Positions 14,465 through 24,180 are shown, counted from the first letter of the stretch. The stretch: 64,000 nt of DNA from JBJXGE01 sp046154185 (GCA_046154185.1 JBJXGE010000038.1:54370-118369); one strand, 5' to 3'. The notes: generated by a model not told the origin, from the sequence alone. Numbers and translations: made by a program.

Positions 14465-16108
14465 ATGAGCCCGCTCGAAACCAGCCTTGTTGAACTTATC
14501 CGCCGTACAGCAACACAGTTGGCGAATGACGTCTGGACCGAGTTGCACCGCGCCTACTTGGCGGAGGAGCCGAGTTCCCGCAGCCGCGGCGTGCTCCACG
14601 TCATTCTCGAGAATCTGAAGCTCGCCGCGCTCGCGCAAGAGCCGATGACCGCTCACACTTCGTCGATTCACTTCTATGTTCGCACGCCGACGGGGTACGA
14701 CCACTCGCTCGTGAATGACGCTGCGCGCACGGCGGTCATCGAGGCGACCAAGGCCGGCTATCTACAGAGTCAAATCGTCGATCCGGTGAGCGGCAAAGTT
14801 CTCAAAGGCAACGTCGGACCCGGCATGCCGATCGTCGTTTTCGAAAGCGAGCCGTCGTCGGAACTCGAAGTGCGCTTGATTCTCAAAGGGAACGGCGCCG
14901 AGGGTTCGGGTTCGCAAATCGCGTTGCCCGACGCGCAGAATGCGATTCCCAATGACATGGTGGGCGTCCGCGCCGCGATCTTGCAGGCCATCGTACAAAT
15001 TCAGGGTCGCGGCTGCGGTCCCGGCGTGCTCGGCGTGGGGATCGGCGGCGACCGCGCGAGCGGCATGGCGATGGCGCACCATCAACTGCTCCGCGAACTC
15101 GGCGATAAGAGTTCGAATAAGCAACTGGCCCAACTCGAAGAGCAACTGCTCACCGAAGCAAACAGCCTCGGTATCGGACCGTTGGGACTCGGCGGAAAAT
15201 GTACGTTGCTCGACGTCAAGATCGGCGCCGAGAGCACGCCAAGCGAGTCGTGTTATGTATCGATCTCTTACGTCGGGTGGTGCGTGCGCCGTCAGGGTTG
15301 TCGCATTTCCGCTAAGGGCGAGATCACGACGTGGCTCTATCCAGCGAGCGACAAGGCGAGCAAGTGGGAGCCGGTTGCTGAACCTGAAAAGCCGGCGCGC
15401 AAGCTCGCGAAAACGGAGCGTACCGTGCGGACGACGTCACGCGTCGCGACTTCTTCGTCGCGGGTCGGACGCGGAGACGACGACGATGATGACGACGACG
15501 ACGAGGACGACGAGGATGATGAGGGCGGCGAGTACGGCCGCAAGTTCAGCTTCCGCGAACGAGAGTCCTTAGACGAGTCGCCGCGCTTCGATCTCGGCCT
15601 CCGCGATCGCGACATGATCGAGGAAACCGACGAGCACGCGATCGAAGAAGAAGACGAACTAAAGCCGGAAGTCGAAGCCGAAGTGGATGACGATGTCGAC
15701 GGTGTTGAAGAGGTCGACACGGATGATCTCGACGATGCCGATGAGTTTGTCGACGCGGAAGCGGACGCGTCCGAGGATGGCGTAGCGGGGACAAAAGCCG
15801 GCGCCGGCAAGGGCGATGCGAAGAAAGACGCGAAGGTCAAAGCCAAGACCGCGGAAGTGAAAGCGTCGCCGAAGCCAAGTGCGAAGACCGCGCCGACGAA
15901 GACGCCGGTTGCCGCCAAGCCCGCACCGGCGAGCAAAGCCGCGGCGAGCAAAGCTGCACCGAGCAAGCCGGCCGCGGCAAAATCGACTGGTGCGAAGCCG
16001 GCCGACCCCAAGTCGGCTCGTGAAAAGAAATCCGACAACGCAAAGAAGCCCGCGCCGCCCGCTAAAGCCGCGAAGAGCGCTGCTCCCGCCGGCAAGAAGA
16101 GCAAGTAG
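14465..16108 (+). CDS. class I fumarate hydratase alpha subunit (TtdA/FumA N-domain-like) with long charged tail
   Basis: 547 aa. Residues 1 to about 300 follow the alpha domain of Fe-S fumarases/tartrate dehydratases: RGCGPGVLGVGIGGDRASGM (residues 182-201, Cys183), LGLGGKCTLLDVKI (241-254) and SYVGWCVRRQG (Cys273). Where the family has a CQDTG motif with the first cluster cysteine, this protein reads EPMTAHTSS (59-67), so that ligand seems absent. The remaining 245 residues are unusual: an Asp/Glu run near residues 338-355, a long acidic stretch, then an Ala/Lys/Pro-rich histone-H1-like tail. The beta subunit follows 23 nt downstream. The likely reaction is hydration of fumarate to malate in the cytoplasm, though the missing cysteine makes activity uncertain. 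Confidence 0.78.
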   Translation: MSPLETSLVELIRRTATQLANDVWTELHRAYLAEEPSSRSRGVLHVILENLKLAALAQEPMTAHTSSIHFYVRTPTGYDHSLVNDAARTAVIEATKAGYLQSQIVDPVSGKVLKGNVGPGMPIVVFESEPSSELEVRLILKGNGAEGSGSQIALPDAQNAIPNDMVGVRAAILQAIVQIQGRGCGPGVLGVGIGGDRASGMAMAHHQLLRELGDKSSNKQLAQLEEQLLTEANSLGIGPLGLGGKCTLLDVKIGAESTPSESCYVSISYVGWCVRRQGCRISAKGEITTWLYPASDKASKWEPVAEPEKPARKLAKTERTVRTTSRVATSSSRVGRGDDDDDDDDDEDDEDDEGGEYGRKFSFRERESLDESPRFDLGLRDRDMIEETDEHAIEEEDELKPEVEAEVDDDVDGVEEVDTDDLDDADEFVDAEADASEDGVAGTKAGAGKGDAKKDAKVKAKTAEVKASPKPSAKTAPTKTPVAAKPAPASKAAASKAAPSKPAAAKSTGAKPADPKSAREKKSDNAKKPAPPAKAAKSAAPAGKKSK

Positions 16109-16131
16109 CCGAGAGAAAGTTGACCGCCGCC

Positions 16132-16704
16132 ATGTCTCAGCAGATCACTGTGCCGCTCTCTGACCGCGACATTCGCGATCTCCGTGTCGGCCAAAGCGTT
16201 GGCATCAACGGTGTGATCTACGTCGGCCGCGCGCCGACCTTTGAATTCATCGGAGGCGGCAACGAGTTGACGCCGCTGCCGGCGGGTTGCGTGCTGTATC
16301 ACTCGACGCCCGTCGCGAAGAAAAAAGGCAAAGTTTGGACCGTAAACTCGTTCGGCCCTGACTTTAGCCCGCCGCTCGATGCGCATATGCGCGATCTCAT
16401 CGTGCGATGCGGAGTGCGCGGTTTCATTGGACGCGGAGAATTGGGCAAGAGCACGGTCCAGTTATTTCGGCAGCAGGGTGCGTGCTATTTTCACGCGATC
16501 GGCGGCGCCGGGGTTTCGCTCGCGCGACGCGTCAAGGAAGTGCGTCAGCTTCATTCAAGTGACAAGCTCGACGATCGAGATGGATTGTGGGAAATCCTGG
16601 TCGAGAACTTTCCCGTGGTCGTGAGCATCGATAGCCACGGCGCTAGCCTGCACGAAATGATTCGAGACGTCTCGACACGTCGCCTTCAGGGATTATTGGC
16701 GTAG
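16132..16704 (+). CDS. class I fumarate hydratase beta subunit (TtdB/FumA C-domain-like)
   Basis: 190 aa from ATG 16132 (a TTG at 16120 is the only alternative). The sequence follows the beta domain of class I fumarases: VGQSVGINGVIYVGRAP, AGCVLYHSTPV, VWTVNSFGPDFSPPLDAHM, RGFIGRGELGKSTV, CYFHAIGGAGVSLARRVKEV and VVSIDSHGASLHE. The family binds substrate between the alpha and beta subunits. It is co-transcribed with the alpha subunit gene. Tartrate dehydratase is an alternative specificity that cannot be excluded from sequence alone. Confidence 0.87.
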   Translation: MSQQITVPLSDRDIRDLRVGQSVGINGVIYVGRAPTFEFIGGGNELTPLPAGCVLYHSTPVAKKKGKVWTVNSFGPDFSPPLDAHMRDLIVRCGVRGFIGRGELGKSTVQLFRQQGACYFHAIGGAGVSLARRVKEVRQLHSSDKLDDRDGLWEILVENFPVVVSIDSHGASLHEMIRDVSTRRLQGLLA

Positions 16705-16729
16705 CCGGCGCGCGCGCGGCCATTCGTCT

Positions 16730-19105
16730 TCACGGACAATCCGACGATTCGCAGTCGAGCCCGCTCGGGTCCGCACCGCAGTTCGGAAATGGTGGCGCAG
16801 GCGGAACGCCCGCGAGAAACAGATACGTGAAGAGCGCAATGGGATCGGCCAAGTCGACAGCGCCACCCGCATCAAGATCTGCCGCGGCTCGACAATAAAG
16901 CGCACCGCCGCCGAAAAGCCACGACAACATCGTCACTCCATCCGCGATCGTCACCAAACTATCCTCATTGACATCGCCCCGCTGAAAAGACGGCATCGGC
17001 AACTCGAGCTCAAACAAGAGCGAGTCTGTGAGGCCGCCCGCGTATGCGGTCGCGTACGCGCCAAGCGTCGTCGGAAAACCGCTTCCGAACGAGAGCCCGG
17101 CGACGACGACCGCCTGGGGTCCACTCGCAGCGATGCCGAAGGTGTGATCGGCATCGCCGCCGCCGACGTACGTCGAGTACAGAAGTCGAGACATGGAGGC
17201 GTTCGGACGCGTGACAAAAATATCGCCGCCGAAGGCCGTGGCGCCGGCGAACACTGCGCTGTAGGCGGTGAGGGGCGTGATAGGAAAATCGCTGGCCGAA
17301 GACGTCGTCCCACTGACGGTCACGATGCCGGTGGCAGTCGCGCTCAATGCGAATGCTTGCTCGTAGCTCGAGCCGCCGAGATACGTGCCGTGCACGAACG
17401 CCGTCAAGTCGGCATTCCATTCCATCAAGAACGCGTCGAAACTGCCGGCGAGCTGCGGCTGAAACGCGGCTGCCGGCATCGGCAGGTCCGCCGACTCCGT
17501 GCGCCCGCAAATCACAATGTGTCCGTTCGGCAATGCCACAGCATCAAACGCAGAGTCCGCCCCGAGTCCGCCGCAGTAGCTTGCACCCAATCGCTGCGTG
17601 AGGTCGGCGTTGAAACGCGCGGCGAAGGCGTCGCCGAGCGGCGGTCCAGCACCGTCGCCAGAGGACGCCATCGCCGCGCCGACACTAACGGGCAAGTCGC
17701 TCGACGCGGTAACACCCGCAACGACAACGTCACCGTTCGGGGCAATTGCGAGCGCTCGAAACTCGTCGCTTCCTGAGCCACCGAAGAAAGTGCCAGCCAA
17801 GAGCAAATCGCCGGTCGGCGCAATCCGCACGACATAGCCATCGTTGAGGCCATCGAGGGTGGGTTGGAAGCCGCCCGCCAGCGTTGGAAAGCCGACGCCC
17901 GCGGTGCCGATCGCCAGCGCGCTGCCATCCGGCAAACTCTCGATCTTCGCTCCAAGATCTTCGTCGGCCCCTCCTAGGTAAGTGGCCCAAGCGAGATTTG
18001 CGCCGCCCGCGCTCAACCGGGCGACGAAAGCGTCGGCGAGCACGCTCGTCGGATCGCCATGTGTAGTGTCGAAGGCGCCCCCCGTGACGGGAAAATCCGG
18101 CGACCACGTGAAACCAGTAACGAGCCAATCACCCGTCGCAGTGTCGACCGCGAGTCCCGTGCCAGTGTCCGTCGCACTGCCGCCGAGATAAGTCGCTGAG
18201 ATCAATGCCGCACCTTGCGGCGCTATATGCGCGACATACACGTCAAAGGCGCCATTGAAGTCGACATCAAAAGCGCCGCTCGGTATCTCAAGATCTGACG
18301 AGGAAACGACGCCCGCGGCGACACAACTTCCGTCCGCAAGACGGCGCAGCCCCTTGAACTCGTCGACCGCGCTGCCGCCGAGATATGTCGACCAAATGAG
18401 GCCGGGGTCGACGAACAACGCCGAACCGGCGGCGGGCGCGTCGCCCCAAAAACCGAATCGATGCGCATCCAGAATGCGAAATTCGCAACCGATCGGCGTG
18501 CATGCGCCGATCGCATCCATCTGCCATGCGTCGGGTGGCGGTTGTTCGAGCACGCCGGCAGCGGTCTCGATGCGGAGTGTCCCGTCGGGCATCACGCAGA
18601 AGTCGTGCGCGCCGTCCACGCGCAGTCGGACCGTGGCAAGCTCGGCGCCCGCCGCGATCAGCAGATCGTATTCCGGATGGCCGTTCGCAAAACGCAAGCG
18701 CAGATCGATGCCTGCGTACAACTCAGGCAATTCGATGACGCGATAACCGCGCACGCACGTGCGCCAGCGCGCCGGGTCGCGGCCAAGAAAGTAGTTTCGC
18801 ATGGTCGTATCCGGTTCGAGACCGCTTGCGGAAGTAAGTGCCGAGCCACCTTCGAATACGAGGCGCACGACGGATGCGCGCGTGCGCGCAGAGTTCCAGC
18901 GCCACAGCACGAGCGCGTCCTCCTCGATGCGCAACCCGGAATCTCCACAGTCCGCGACGAAGAGTACCGCGTCGGACCATTGCCCGCGGTTCTCGACAAA
19001 GGCGAGTCGCGAATGCGCCAAAGCGGTGTCCAGCGTTCCGCACACGCCGACGATGAAAAGCGTCAGTCGTCCGACTCGAGCCGATTGGCCGCTCAGCAAG
19101 AGCAT
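16730..19105 (-). CDS. secreted SBBP-repeat protein with C-terminal dockerin
   Basis: 791 aa from ATG 19105, favoured over ATG 19147 because AAGGA lies about 6 nt upstream and a signal peptide (VGRLTLFIVGVCGTLDTALA) follows at once. The N-terminal region (FVENRGQWSDAVLFVADCGD ... YAGIDLRLRFANGHPEYDLL) is the domain usual in front of SBBP beta-propeller repeats. From about residue 240 there are repeated STYLGGSxxD...GLAVD...DWLVTG...TSSxDFPxT units. The C-terminus has two dockerin-like repeats (GDVNEDSLVTIADGVTMLSW and DLDAGGAVDLADPIALFTY). It is presumably extracellular or surface-bound, function unknown. It converges on the fumarase operon, 25 nt from its stop. Confidence 0.87.
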   Translation of the reverse strand: MLLLSGQSARVGRLTLFIVGVCGTLDTALAHSRLAFVENRGQWSDAVLFVADCGDSGLRIEEDALVLWRWNSARTRASVVRLVFEGGSALTSASGLEPDTTMRNYFLGRDPARWRTCVRGYRVIELPELYAGIDLRLRFANGHPEYDLLIAAGAELATVRLRVDGAHDFCVMPDGTLRIETAAGVLEQPPPDAWQMDAIGACTPIGCEFRILDAHRFGFWGDAPAAGSALFVDPGLIWSTYLGGSAVDEFKGLRRLADGSCVAAGVVSSSDLEIPSGAFDVDFNGAFDVYVAHIAPQGAALISATYLGGSATDTGTGLAVDTATGDWLVTGFTWSPDFPVTGGAFDTTHGDPTSVLADAFVARLSAGGANLAWATYLGGADEDLGAKIESLPDGSALAIGTAGVGFPTLAGGFQPTLDGLNDGYVVRIAPTGDLLLAGTFFGGSGSDEFRALAIAPNGDVVVAGVTASSDLPVSVGAAMASSGDGAGPPLGDAFAARFNADLTQRLGASYCGGLGADSAFDAVALPNGHIVICGRTESADLPMPAAAFQPQLAGSFDAFLMEWNADLTAFVHGTYLGGSSYEQAFALSATATGIVTVSGTTSSASDFPITPLTAYSAVFAGATAFGGDIFVTRPNASMSRLLYSTYVGGGDADHTFGIAASGPQAVVVAGLSFGSGFPTTLGAYATAYAGGLTDSLLFELELPMPSFQRGDVNEDSLVTIADGVTMLSWLFGGGALYCRAAADLDAGGAVDLADPIALFTYLFLAGVPPAPPFPNCGADPSGLDCESSDCP

Positions 19106-19348
19106 ATTTTTCCTTCGGGTTGCGGGATTCTGTGACCCAGACTGCACGCGTCGAGATTGTCGTCCTCGGCGGATCCTATCGCAGAACGGCGCCGACCTTC
19201 ACAAACAACTCGGCGGCCGCCGCGACAATGCACTCGGACCTTGCGGCGCTCACGCGGCTTAGTATCCTCCGTCATCGCCGGCTCGCTCCGTTGAGCATCC
19301 GGTGTCTGGCGAGTGCACGACGGTCCCGAAAACAGGAGCTTGCGTACC

Positions 19349-21598
19349 ATGGCGTTGACCCTCTTCGGACGTCGGCTCGCAAGCCGTGTCGCGTGTGCGC
19401 TCTTGGCTGCGACGGTGACTTACGGATCGCAATCTGCGCCGGACGCGCCGCCAGCGTCGCCGCCTCAAACGGGCGGTTGGCGCTTGGCGACGGAAGGTAG
19501 CGCCTACTTGCGCATGCACGCGACGAATCCTGTTGCGTGGTACCCCTGGGGTGAAGCCGCGTTTGCGCGCGCGCGCGAACTCGACCAGCCGATCTTGTTG
19601 AGTATCGGTTACGCGTCTTGCCATTGGTGTCACGTCATGCGGCGCGAATCGTTCGAAGATCCAAAGCTCGCCGAATATCTCAATGCGAACTTTGTCGCGA
19701 TCAAGGTCGATCGTGAAGAACTACCCCATGTCGACGACGCCTACATGAGTGCCGTGCAAGCCATGCGCCGCGATGGTGGTTGGCCGCTCAACGTCTTCTT
19801 ATTCGCGAACGGCAAACCGTTTTTCGGCGACACTTATTTTCCGCCGGTGGGCATTCCGGGACGGCCGGGTTTTCGTGAAGTGCTCGAGATCATTGTCGAT
19901 ATTTGGACCACGGATCGCGGTCGCCTCAGCGCGCAAGCGGACAGCGTGACTGCGTCGCTCACGAGGAAAGAATCCACCGGCGTTGCGCTCGCACGGCGAG
20001 AGCAACTCGATGCGGCGGTGGCGCGACTCGTCGCGCTGCACGACGCCGAGCACGGTGGCGTGGGCACGGGCGCCAAGTTTCCAATGCCGGAGGCGGTGCT
20101 GCTCTTTCTCGCGCTCGACGCGCTCGAGAATCGCGCCGACCTGCGCGCGCTCGCACTCAAATCGCTCGCGGCGATGGCAGCGGGTGGTCTGCGCGACGCG
20201 GTTGGCGGCGGATTCCATCGCTACTGCGTCGATCGCGCTTGGACCGTCCCGCATTTCGAGAAAATGCTCTACAGTCAGGCGCTCAACACCGACGCGTTTC
20301 TCGAAGCGTATCGCTTGACCGGAGACGCCGAGCTGGCGGCCGTCGCGCGCGAGACGCTCGACGCATTGTTGCGCGACTTTGCGCTCGAGTCGGGCGGCTT
20401 TGCCGCGTCTTTCGATGCGGACATCGGCGAAGAAGAAGGCACGTACTACTTGTGGACTCCGCCGCAAGTCGCGGCGGCACTCGGCGACGCGGAGCGCGCG
20501 AAGTGGATGAGTCGCGCGCTCGGAATCACCGAGCTCGGCAATTTCGAAGGCGGTCGCAGCGTGCCAGCGCGGCGTGTCGAGCTCGCGGCGCTCGCGCAAG
20601 AGTTGGGGAAGGACGCGGCCGCGCTTGCGCAGGAGTTCGTGGCGGCGCGCGAAAGTTTGCGCGCCGCCCGCGCGCGGCGGCCGGCGCCGCTGCGCGACGA
20701 CAAGGTGCTACTCGGCTGGAACGCGATGGCGGTGTCGACGCTCGCGCGCGGCGCGACGCTCTTGAACGAGCCGCGTTACCTCGCGCTTGCCGAACGCGTG
20801 CATGCTGTGCTCAATCAGCAGCTCGCGCCGGACGGCAAGTTTCTTCGTCGCTCGGTCGCCGGGCAGGCGGATCATCCGGCGCAACTCGTCGATGCCGCGC
20901 TCCTCGCAAAGGCGTGTCTCGATCTCTACGAAGCGAGCTTCGCCGCCGAGCACGTCGCGCGCGCGCGTGCGCTGGTCGACCGCATCGTGGCGCTGTACGG
21001 TCCGACGCCGAAGCCCGCGGAAGTTGCCGCCGGCGCGCAAGCACCTGACATGTTCTTTGACACCGTCGCCGACGTGCAGCTTTACTTGCCGCGGAGCGCG
21101 AGCGCGCTCGATAACGCCGAGCCGTCGGGTAACTCGGTGCTCGCGCTGGTACTACTACGGCTCCATGCGCTCACGGGTGAGACGCGCTACCGTACGCTCG
21201 CGGATGGCATCATCGAGGCGGGGTTGCGGTCGGTCCGACAGTTCCCGCACGGCGCGCCGTGGATGAGCTACGCGGCGCTTGCGAGTTTGACGCCGAGTCT
21301 CGAGGTCGCGATCGCGGGCGAATTCGCGGCGCCGGAGACGCAATCGTTCCTCGGCGCCGCCCGTGCGAGCCGCCAACCGTTCTTGGTTGTCGCCCATCGC
21401 GCGCCCGGCGAACTCGGTGCGCGCGCGGCGCAGATCATCCCGCTGCTCGAACATCGCGAGCCGATCGCCGGCAAGCCCGCCGCCTATCTTTGTCGCGGCG
21501 GCGCGTGTCGGGCGCCGATCACCGATCCCGCGCTCGTTCCGGCGGCGCTCGATGCGGAGCGGAAGTCCGTGTCACCGACCCACAGCCCCACCGATTGA
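19349..21598 (+). CDS. YyaL-type thioredoxin-fold / six-hairpin glycosidase-like protein (DUF255)
   Basis: 749 aa from ATG 19349, which has AGGAG 10 nt upstream. An N-terminal hydrophobic segment (about residues 10-26) suggests export. Residues 45-190 form the DUF255 thioredoxin-like domain with HATNPVAWYPWGEAAFARA, CxxC-type C91-H-W-C94-H and RDGGWPLNVFLFANGKPFFG. The rest (about 200-740) is an alpha/alpha toroid domain, as in YyaL and human SPATA20: GGFHRYCVDRAWTVPHFEKM, SFDADIGEEEGTYYLW. The biochemical role of the family is not settled. It stands alone before the tRNA gene. Confidence 0.9.
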   Translation: MALTLFGRRLASRVACALLAATVTYGSQSAPDAPPASPPQTGGWRLATEGSAYLRMHATNPVAWYPWGEAAFARARELDQPILLSIGYASCHWCHVMRRESFEDPKLAEYLNANFVAIKVDREELPHVDDAYMSAVQAMRRDGGWPLNVFLFANGKPFFGDTYFPPVGIPGRPGFREVLEIIVDIWTTDRGRLSAQADSVTASLTRKESTGVALARREQLDAAVARLVALHDAEHGGVGTGAKFPMPEAVLLFLALDALENRADLRALALKSLAAMAAGGLRDAVGGGFHRYCVDRAWTVPHFEKMLYSQALNTDAFLEAYRLTGDAELAAVARETLDALLRDFALESGGFAASFDADIGEEEGTYYLWTPPQVAAALGDAERAKWMSRALGITELGNFEGGRSVPARRVELAALAQELGKDAAALAQEFVAARESLRAARARRPAPLRDDKVLLGWNAMAVSTLARGATLLNEPRYLALAERVHAVLNQQLAPDGKFLRRSVAGQADHPAQLVDAALLAKACLDLYEASFAAEHVARARALVDRIVALYGPTPKPAEVAAGAQAPDMFFDTVADVQLYLPRSASALDNAEPSGNSVLALVLLRLHALTGETRYRTLADGIIEAGLRSVRQFPHGAPWMSYAALASLTPSLEVAIAGEFAAPETQSFLGAARASRQPFLVVAHRAPGELGARAAQIIPLLEHREPIAGKPAAYLCRGGACRAPITDPALVPAALDAERKSVSPTHSPTD

Positions 21599-21660
21599 CC
21601 AACCTTTTTTATTTCGTGGGTTTTGCGGTAAGCTCCTGCCTCCGGCCAGCAGAACACCGT

Positions 21661-21736
21661 CCGCCCGTAGCTCAGTGGATAGAGTGCCGGACTTCGAATC
21701 CGTGGGTCGCAGGTTCGAATCCTGCCGGGCGGGCCA
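21661..21736 (+). tRNA. tRNA-Arg (anticodon TCG), CCA encoded
   Basis: The acceptor stem is ccgcccg (21661-21667) with cgggcgg (21726-21732), discriminator G 21733 and encoded CCA 21734-21736. The D arm is gctc/gagt, the anticodon stem ccgga/tccgt with one C-T mismatch at its base, the loop cttcgaa giving anticodon TCG, and the T arm gcagg/cctgc with loop ttcgaat. It reads CGA and probably other CGN arginine codons. Confidence 0.96.
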
Positions 21737-21973
21737 ATCAAAACCACAAGTTCTTTCTTTCGCTCAGCGCGTCCGTTCGCGCTGCCGTGCTGCTGTCTTT
21801 ATTCTCACCGCTTCTACGCTACCGCCGAAGCTGCACGGGGCCCCAAAGGGTCTCAACCGCCGCTGGCATCGCCCGTGCGCGATCTCATCTGCGCACTCAA
21901 GCTCCCCACCCGCTGACCGATACTCGATGGAAGAGAGGCGTTCTCAACGCCGAGAATTCGCGGAGGGATGGGC

Positions 21974-23017
21974 ATGTCGAAGGTACTCCTCACCGGCGGC
22001 GCCGGGTTCATCGGATCATTCGTTGCGCGCGAGCTCGTGGCGGCCGGACATGAAGTTGTCATCTTCGATTCGTTCGTGCAGTACGTGTCGCCCCTCGAGA
22101 GTTGCTACAAACACTCGCTAAAAAAACGCTTCGAAGGAATTGAAGATCGCGTCACCATCGAGCGCGGCGACGTGCGCGACAAACTCGCGCTCGTTCGCAT
22201 TCTGCATCAGCACGCGCCGACGCACATTGTCCACCTGGCCGGACTGCCGCTCGCCGACATGTCGAGTCGCTATCCGGACGAGACGGTTAGCTCGATTCTC
22301 AACAGCACCGTCAACCTGCTCGACATCATCAAAGAAGTGAAGGCGGTCGAGCGCTTCCTCCTCATCTCGTCGAGCATGGTGTACGGCGATTTCATCTACG
22401 CGCCGGCCGACGAGGACCACCCGAAGAATCCCAAGGAAGTTTATGGCGGCACGAAGTTCGCCGCCGAAGTGCTGACCCGCTCGTACGGCATGCGCTTCGG
22501 TGTTCCTTACACCATCGTCCGGCCGTCGGCGGTCTACGGCCCGACCGATGTCAATAACCGCGTCAGCCAGCAGTTTGTCATGAACGCGTTCCTCGGGCGA
22601 CCGCTCCAGCTCCACAACGGCGGGACCGCGACCCTCGATTTCACGTACGTGACCGACACGGCGCGCGGCATTTGCCTCGCGTTGTTTTCCGACCACGCTC
22701 GCAATGAGACGTTCAACATCACGCGCGGCGAGGGTCGTTCCCTCGAGGAATTCGTCGGCATCCTGCGCGGCTACTTTCCCGATCTCGCCGTTCAATACCG
22801 CGAGAGCGATGTCTTCCGTCCGCGCCGCGGCGCACTCGACATCCTGAAAGCGCGCGCGCGTCTCGGCTACACACCGGAGTTCTCACTCGAGACCGGCATC
22901 GGCGAGTACGTGCGTTTCGTCGCCGCCAACCTACCCGAGGAGTTCATCGCACCGCGCGTCCGCGAGCGCTGCGAGGCGCTTCGACTTTCGCCGGCCGCCG
23001 TGACGGGAGTCCTATGA
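21974..23017 (+). CDS. extended SDR, NAD-dependent sugar-nucleotide epimerase/dehydratase/decarboxylase
   Basis: 347 aa from ATG 21974, preferred to ATG 21968 because GGAGGG (21962-21967) is 6 nt upstream of the former and abuts the latter. A Rossmann motif GGAGFIG is at residues 8-14 and a catalytic YGGTK at Y157/K161, with SSSMVYGD just before. Extended SDRs act on nucleotide sugars. It is the first gene of a coupled operon (ATGA overlap with the next gene), and by position it could supply the keto sugar for the aminotransferase, filling the role of the ArnA decarboxylase domain. That specific role is inference; epimerase or 4,6-dehydratase activity is equally possible. Confidence 0.85.
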   Translation: MSKVLLTGGAGFIGSFVARELVAAGHEVVIFDSFVQYVSPLESCYKHSLKKRFEGIEDRVTIERGDVRDKLALVRILHQHAPTHIVHLAGLPLADMSSRYPDETVSSILNSTVNLLDIIKEVKAVERFLLISSSMVYGDFIYAPADEDHPKNPKEVYGGTKFAAEVLTRSYGMRFGVPYTIVRPSAVYGPTDVNNRVSQQFVMNAFLGRPLQLHNGGTATLDFTYVTDTARGICLALFSDHARNETFNITRGEGRSLEEFVGILRGYFPDLAVQYRESDVFRPRRGALDILKARARLGYTPEFSLETGIGEYVRFVAANLPEEFIAPRVRERCEALRLSPAAVTGVL

Positions 23018-24180
23018 TCCCACTTTGCGTACCAGCCGTCGGCCCCGATGAAGAACGCGCGCTCGCGGAAGTCCTGGCGTCGGGCTGGCTCACGGAGGGA
23101 CCAAAAAACCAAGAGTTTGAGCAGATCTTCGCCAAGACCGTCGGCGTCGAACACGCAGTCTCGCTCAACTCGTGCACGTCGGCGCTCTTCCTCGCGCTCA
23201 AAGCGCACGACATCCGCGGCGAAGTGATCATTCCGAGTTTCACGTTCGTCGCGACCGCGAACGCGGTCGTGACGGCCGGTGCGACGCCCGTGTTCGCGGA
23301 CATCGAGCCAGAGTCGTGCAATCTCGCGGTCGCCGACATCGCGCGCCGCATCACGCCGCGCACGGAAGCCATCCTGCCGATTCACTTTGGCGGCCAGTGT
23401 TGCGACATGGCGGGAATTCTTGAACTCGCCCGTCGCCACCACCTCGTTGTCATCGAGGACTCCGCCGAAACGCTCGGCGGCACTTTCAACGACGTGCACG
23501 CCGGCGCGTTCGGCACCGGCTGCTTCTCGTTTTTCCCCACGAAGAACATCACGACCGGCGAAGGCGGCATGTTGACGACCAACGATGCCGGCATCGCCCA
23601 CACCGTGCGCACGCTCGCGGCCCACGGCATTTCGCGCTCGACGGCGGAACGCGAGCGCCAGCGCCGCCCTTGGGTGCGCTCGGCGCAGTTCGCGGGCTAC
23701 AACTTTCGGCTCAGCAGTTTGCTCGCGGCGTTGGGCGTCGTGCAAATGCAGAAGCTCGCGAGCTTGAACGAAGCGCGTCGTCGCAACGCCGACGCGCTCA
23801 GCGCGCAACTGCAGGGCATTGAAGGAATCACTCTGCCGAAGGAACTACCGCTGCGTCGTCATGTCTACCAGATGTACACGATTCAGCTCGCCGACCTGCC
23901 GCGCGACACATTCGTCGAACGACTGCGCGACCGCGGTGTCGGCGCGTCGGTGCACTTCACTCCGCCTGTGCACTTGCAGGATTTCTATCGCGATCCGTGC
24001 GGCTCGGAGCATCTCGAGCTTCCGCAGACCGAAGCCGTCGCGGCCCGCATCGTGACGTTGCCGATGTACCCGCAACTCACGAGCGCCCAAATCGCCACGA
24101 TCGCGGAAACGGTCGCGACCTGCGCCGCGGAGCTGCGTGCCGACCCAGTGGAGACGCGTTGCGAGGAGGTTCTCACGTGA
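23014..24180 (+). CDS. DegT/DnrJ/EryC1/StrS aminotransferase, ArnB-like
   Basis: 388 aa. A PLP-dependent sugar aminotransferase: GWLTEGPKNQEFE, NSCTSALFLALKA, PSFTFVATANAVV, IEDSAET (Asp149) and SFFPTKNITTGEGGM with the Schiff-base Lys177. Its length is close to E. coli ArnB. The start codon overlaps the upstream stop (ATGA), and the following gene starts within its stop (GTGA), so translation is coupled. It would convert a UDP-4-keto sugar to the 4-amino sugar, with glutamate as the usual donor. The exact sugar is not determined. Confidence 0.9.
   Translation: MIPLCVPAVGPDEERALAEVLASGWLTEGPKNQEFEQIFAKTVGVEHAVSLNSCTSALFLALKAHDIRGEVIIPSFTFVATANAVVTAGATPVFADIEPESCNLAVADIARRITPRTEAILPIHFGGQCCDMAGILELARRHHLVVIEDSAETLGGTFNDVHAGAFGTGCFSFFPTKNITTGEGGMLTTNDAGIAHTVRTLAAHGISRSTAERERQRRPWVRSAQFAGYNFRLSSLLAALGVVQMQKLASLNEARRRNADALSAQLQGIEGITLPKELPLRRHVYQMYTIQLADLPRDTFVERLRDRGVGASVHFTPPVHLQDFYRDPCGSEHLELPQTEAVAARIVTLPMYPQLTSAQIATIAETVATCAAELRADPVETRCEEVLT

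Noticed and set aside
15337..16386. 349-codon minus-strand frame rich in Ser/Ala
   Set aside because: Shadow of the acidic and Ala/Lys/Pro-rich fumarase tail.
21599..21640. T-run (TTTTTT) after the YyaL-type gene as an intrinsic terminator
   Set aside because: No stable stem precedes the run; not strong enough to list.
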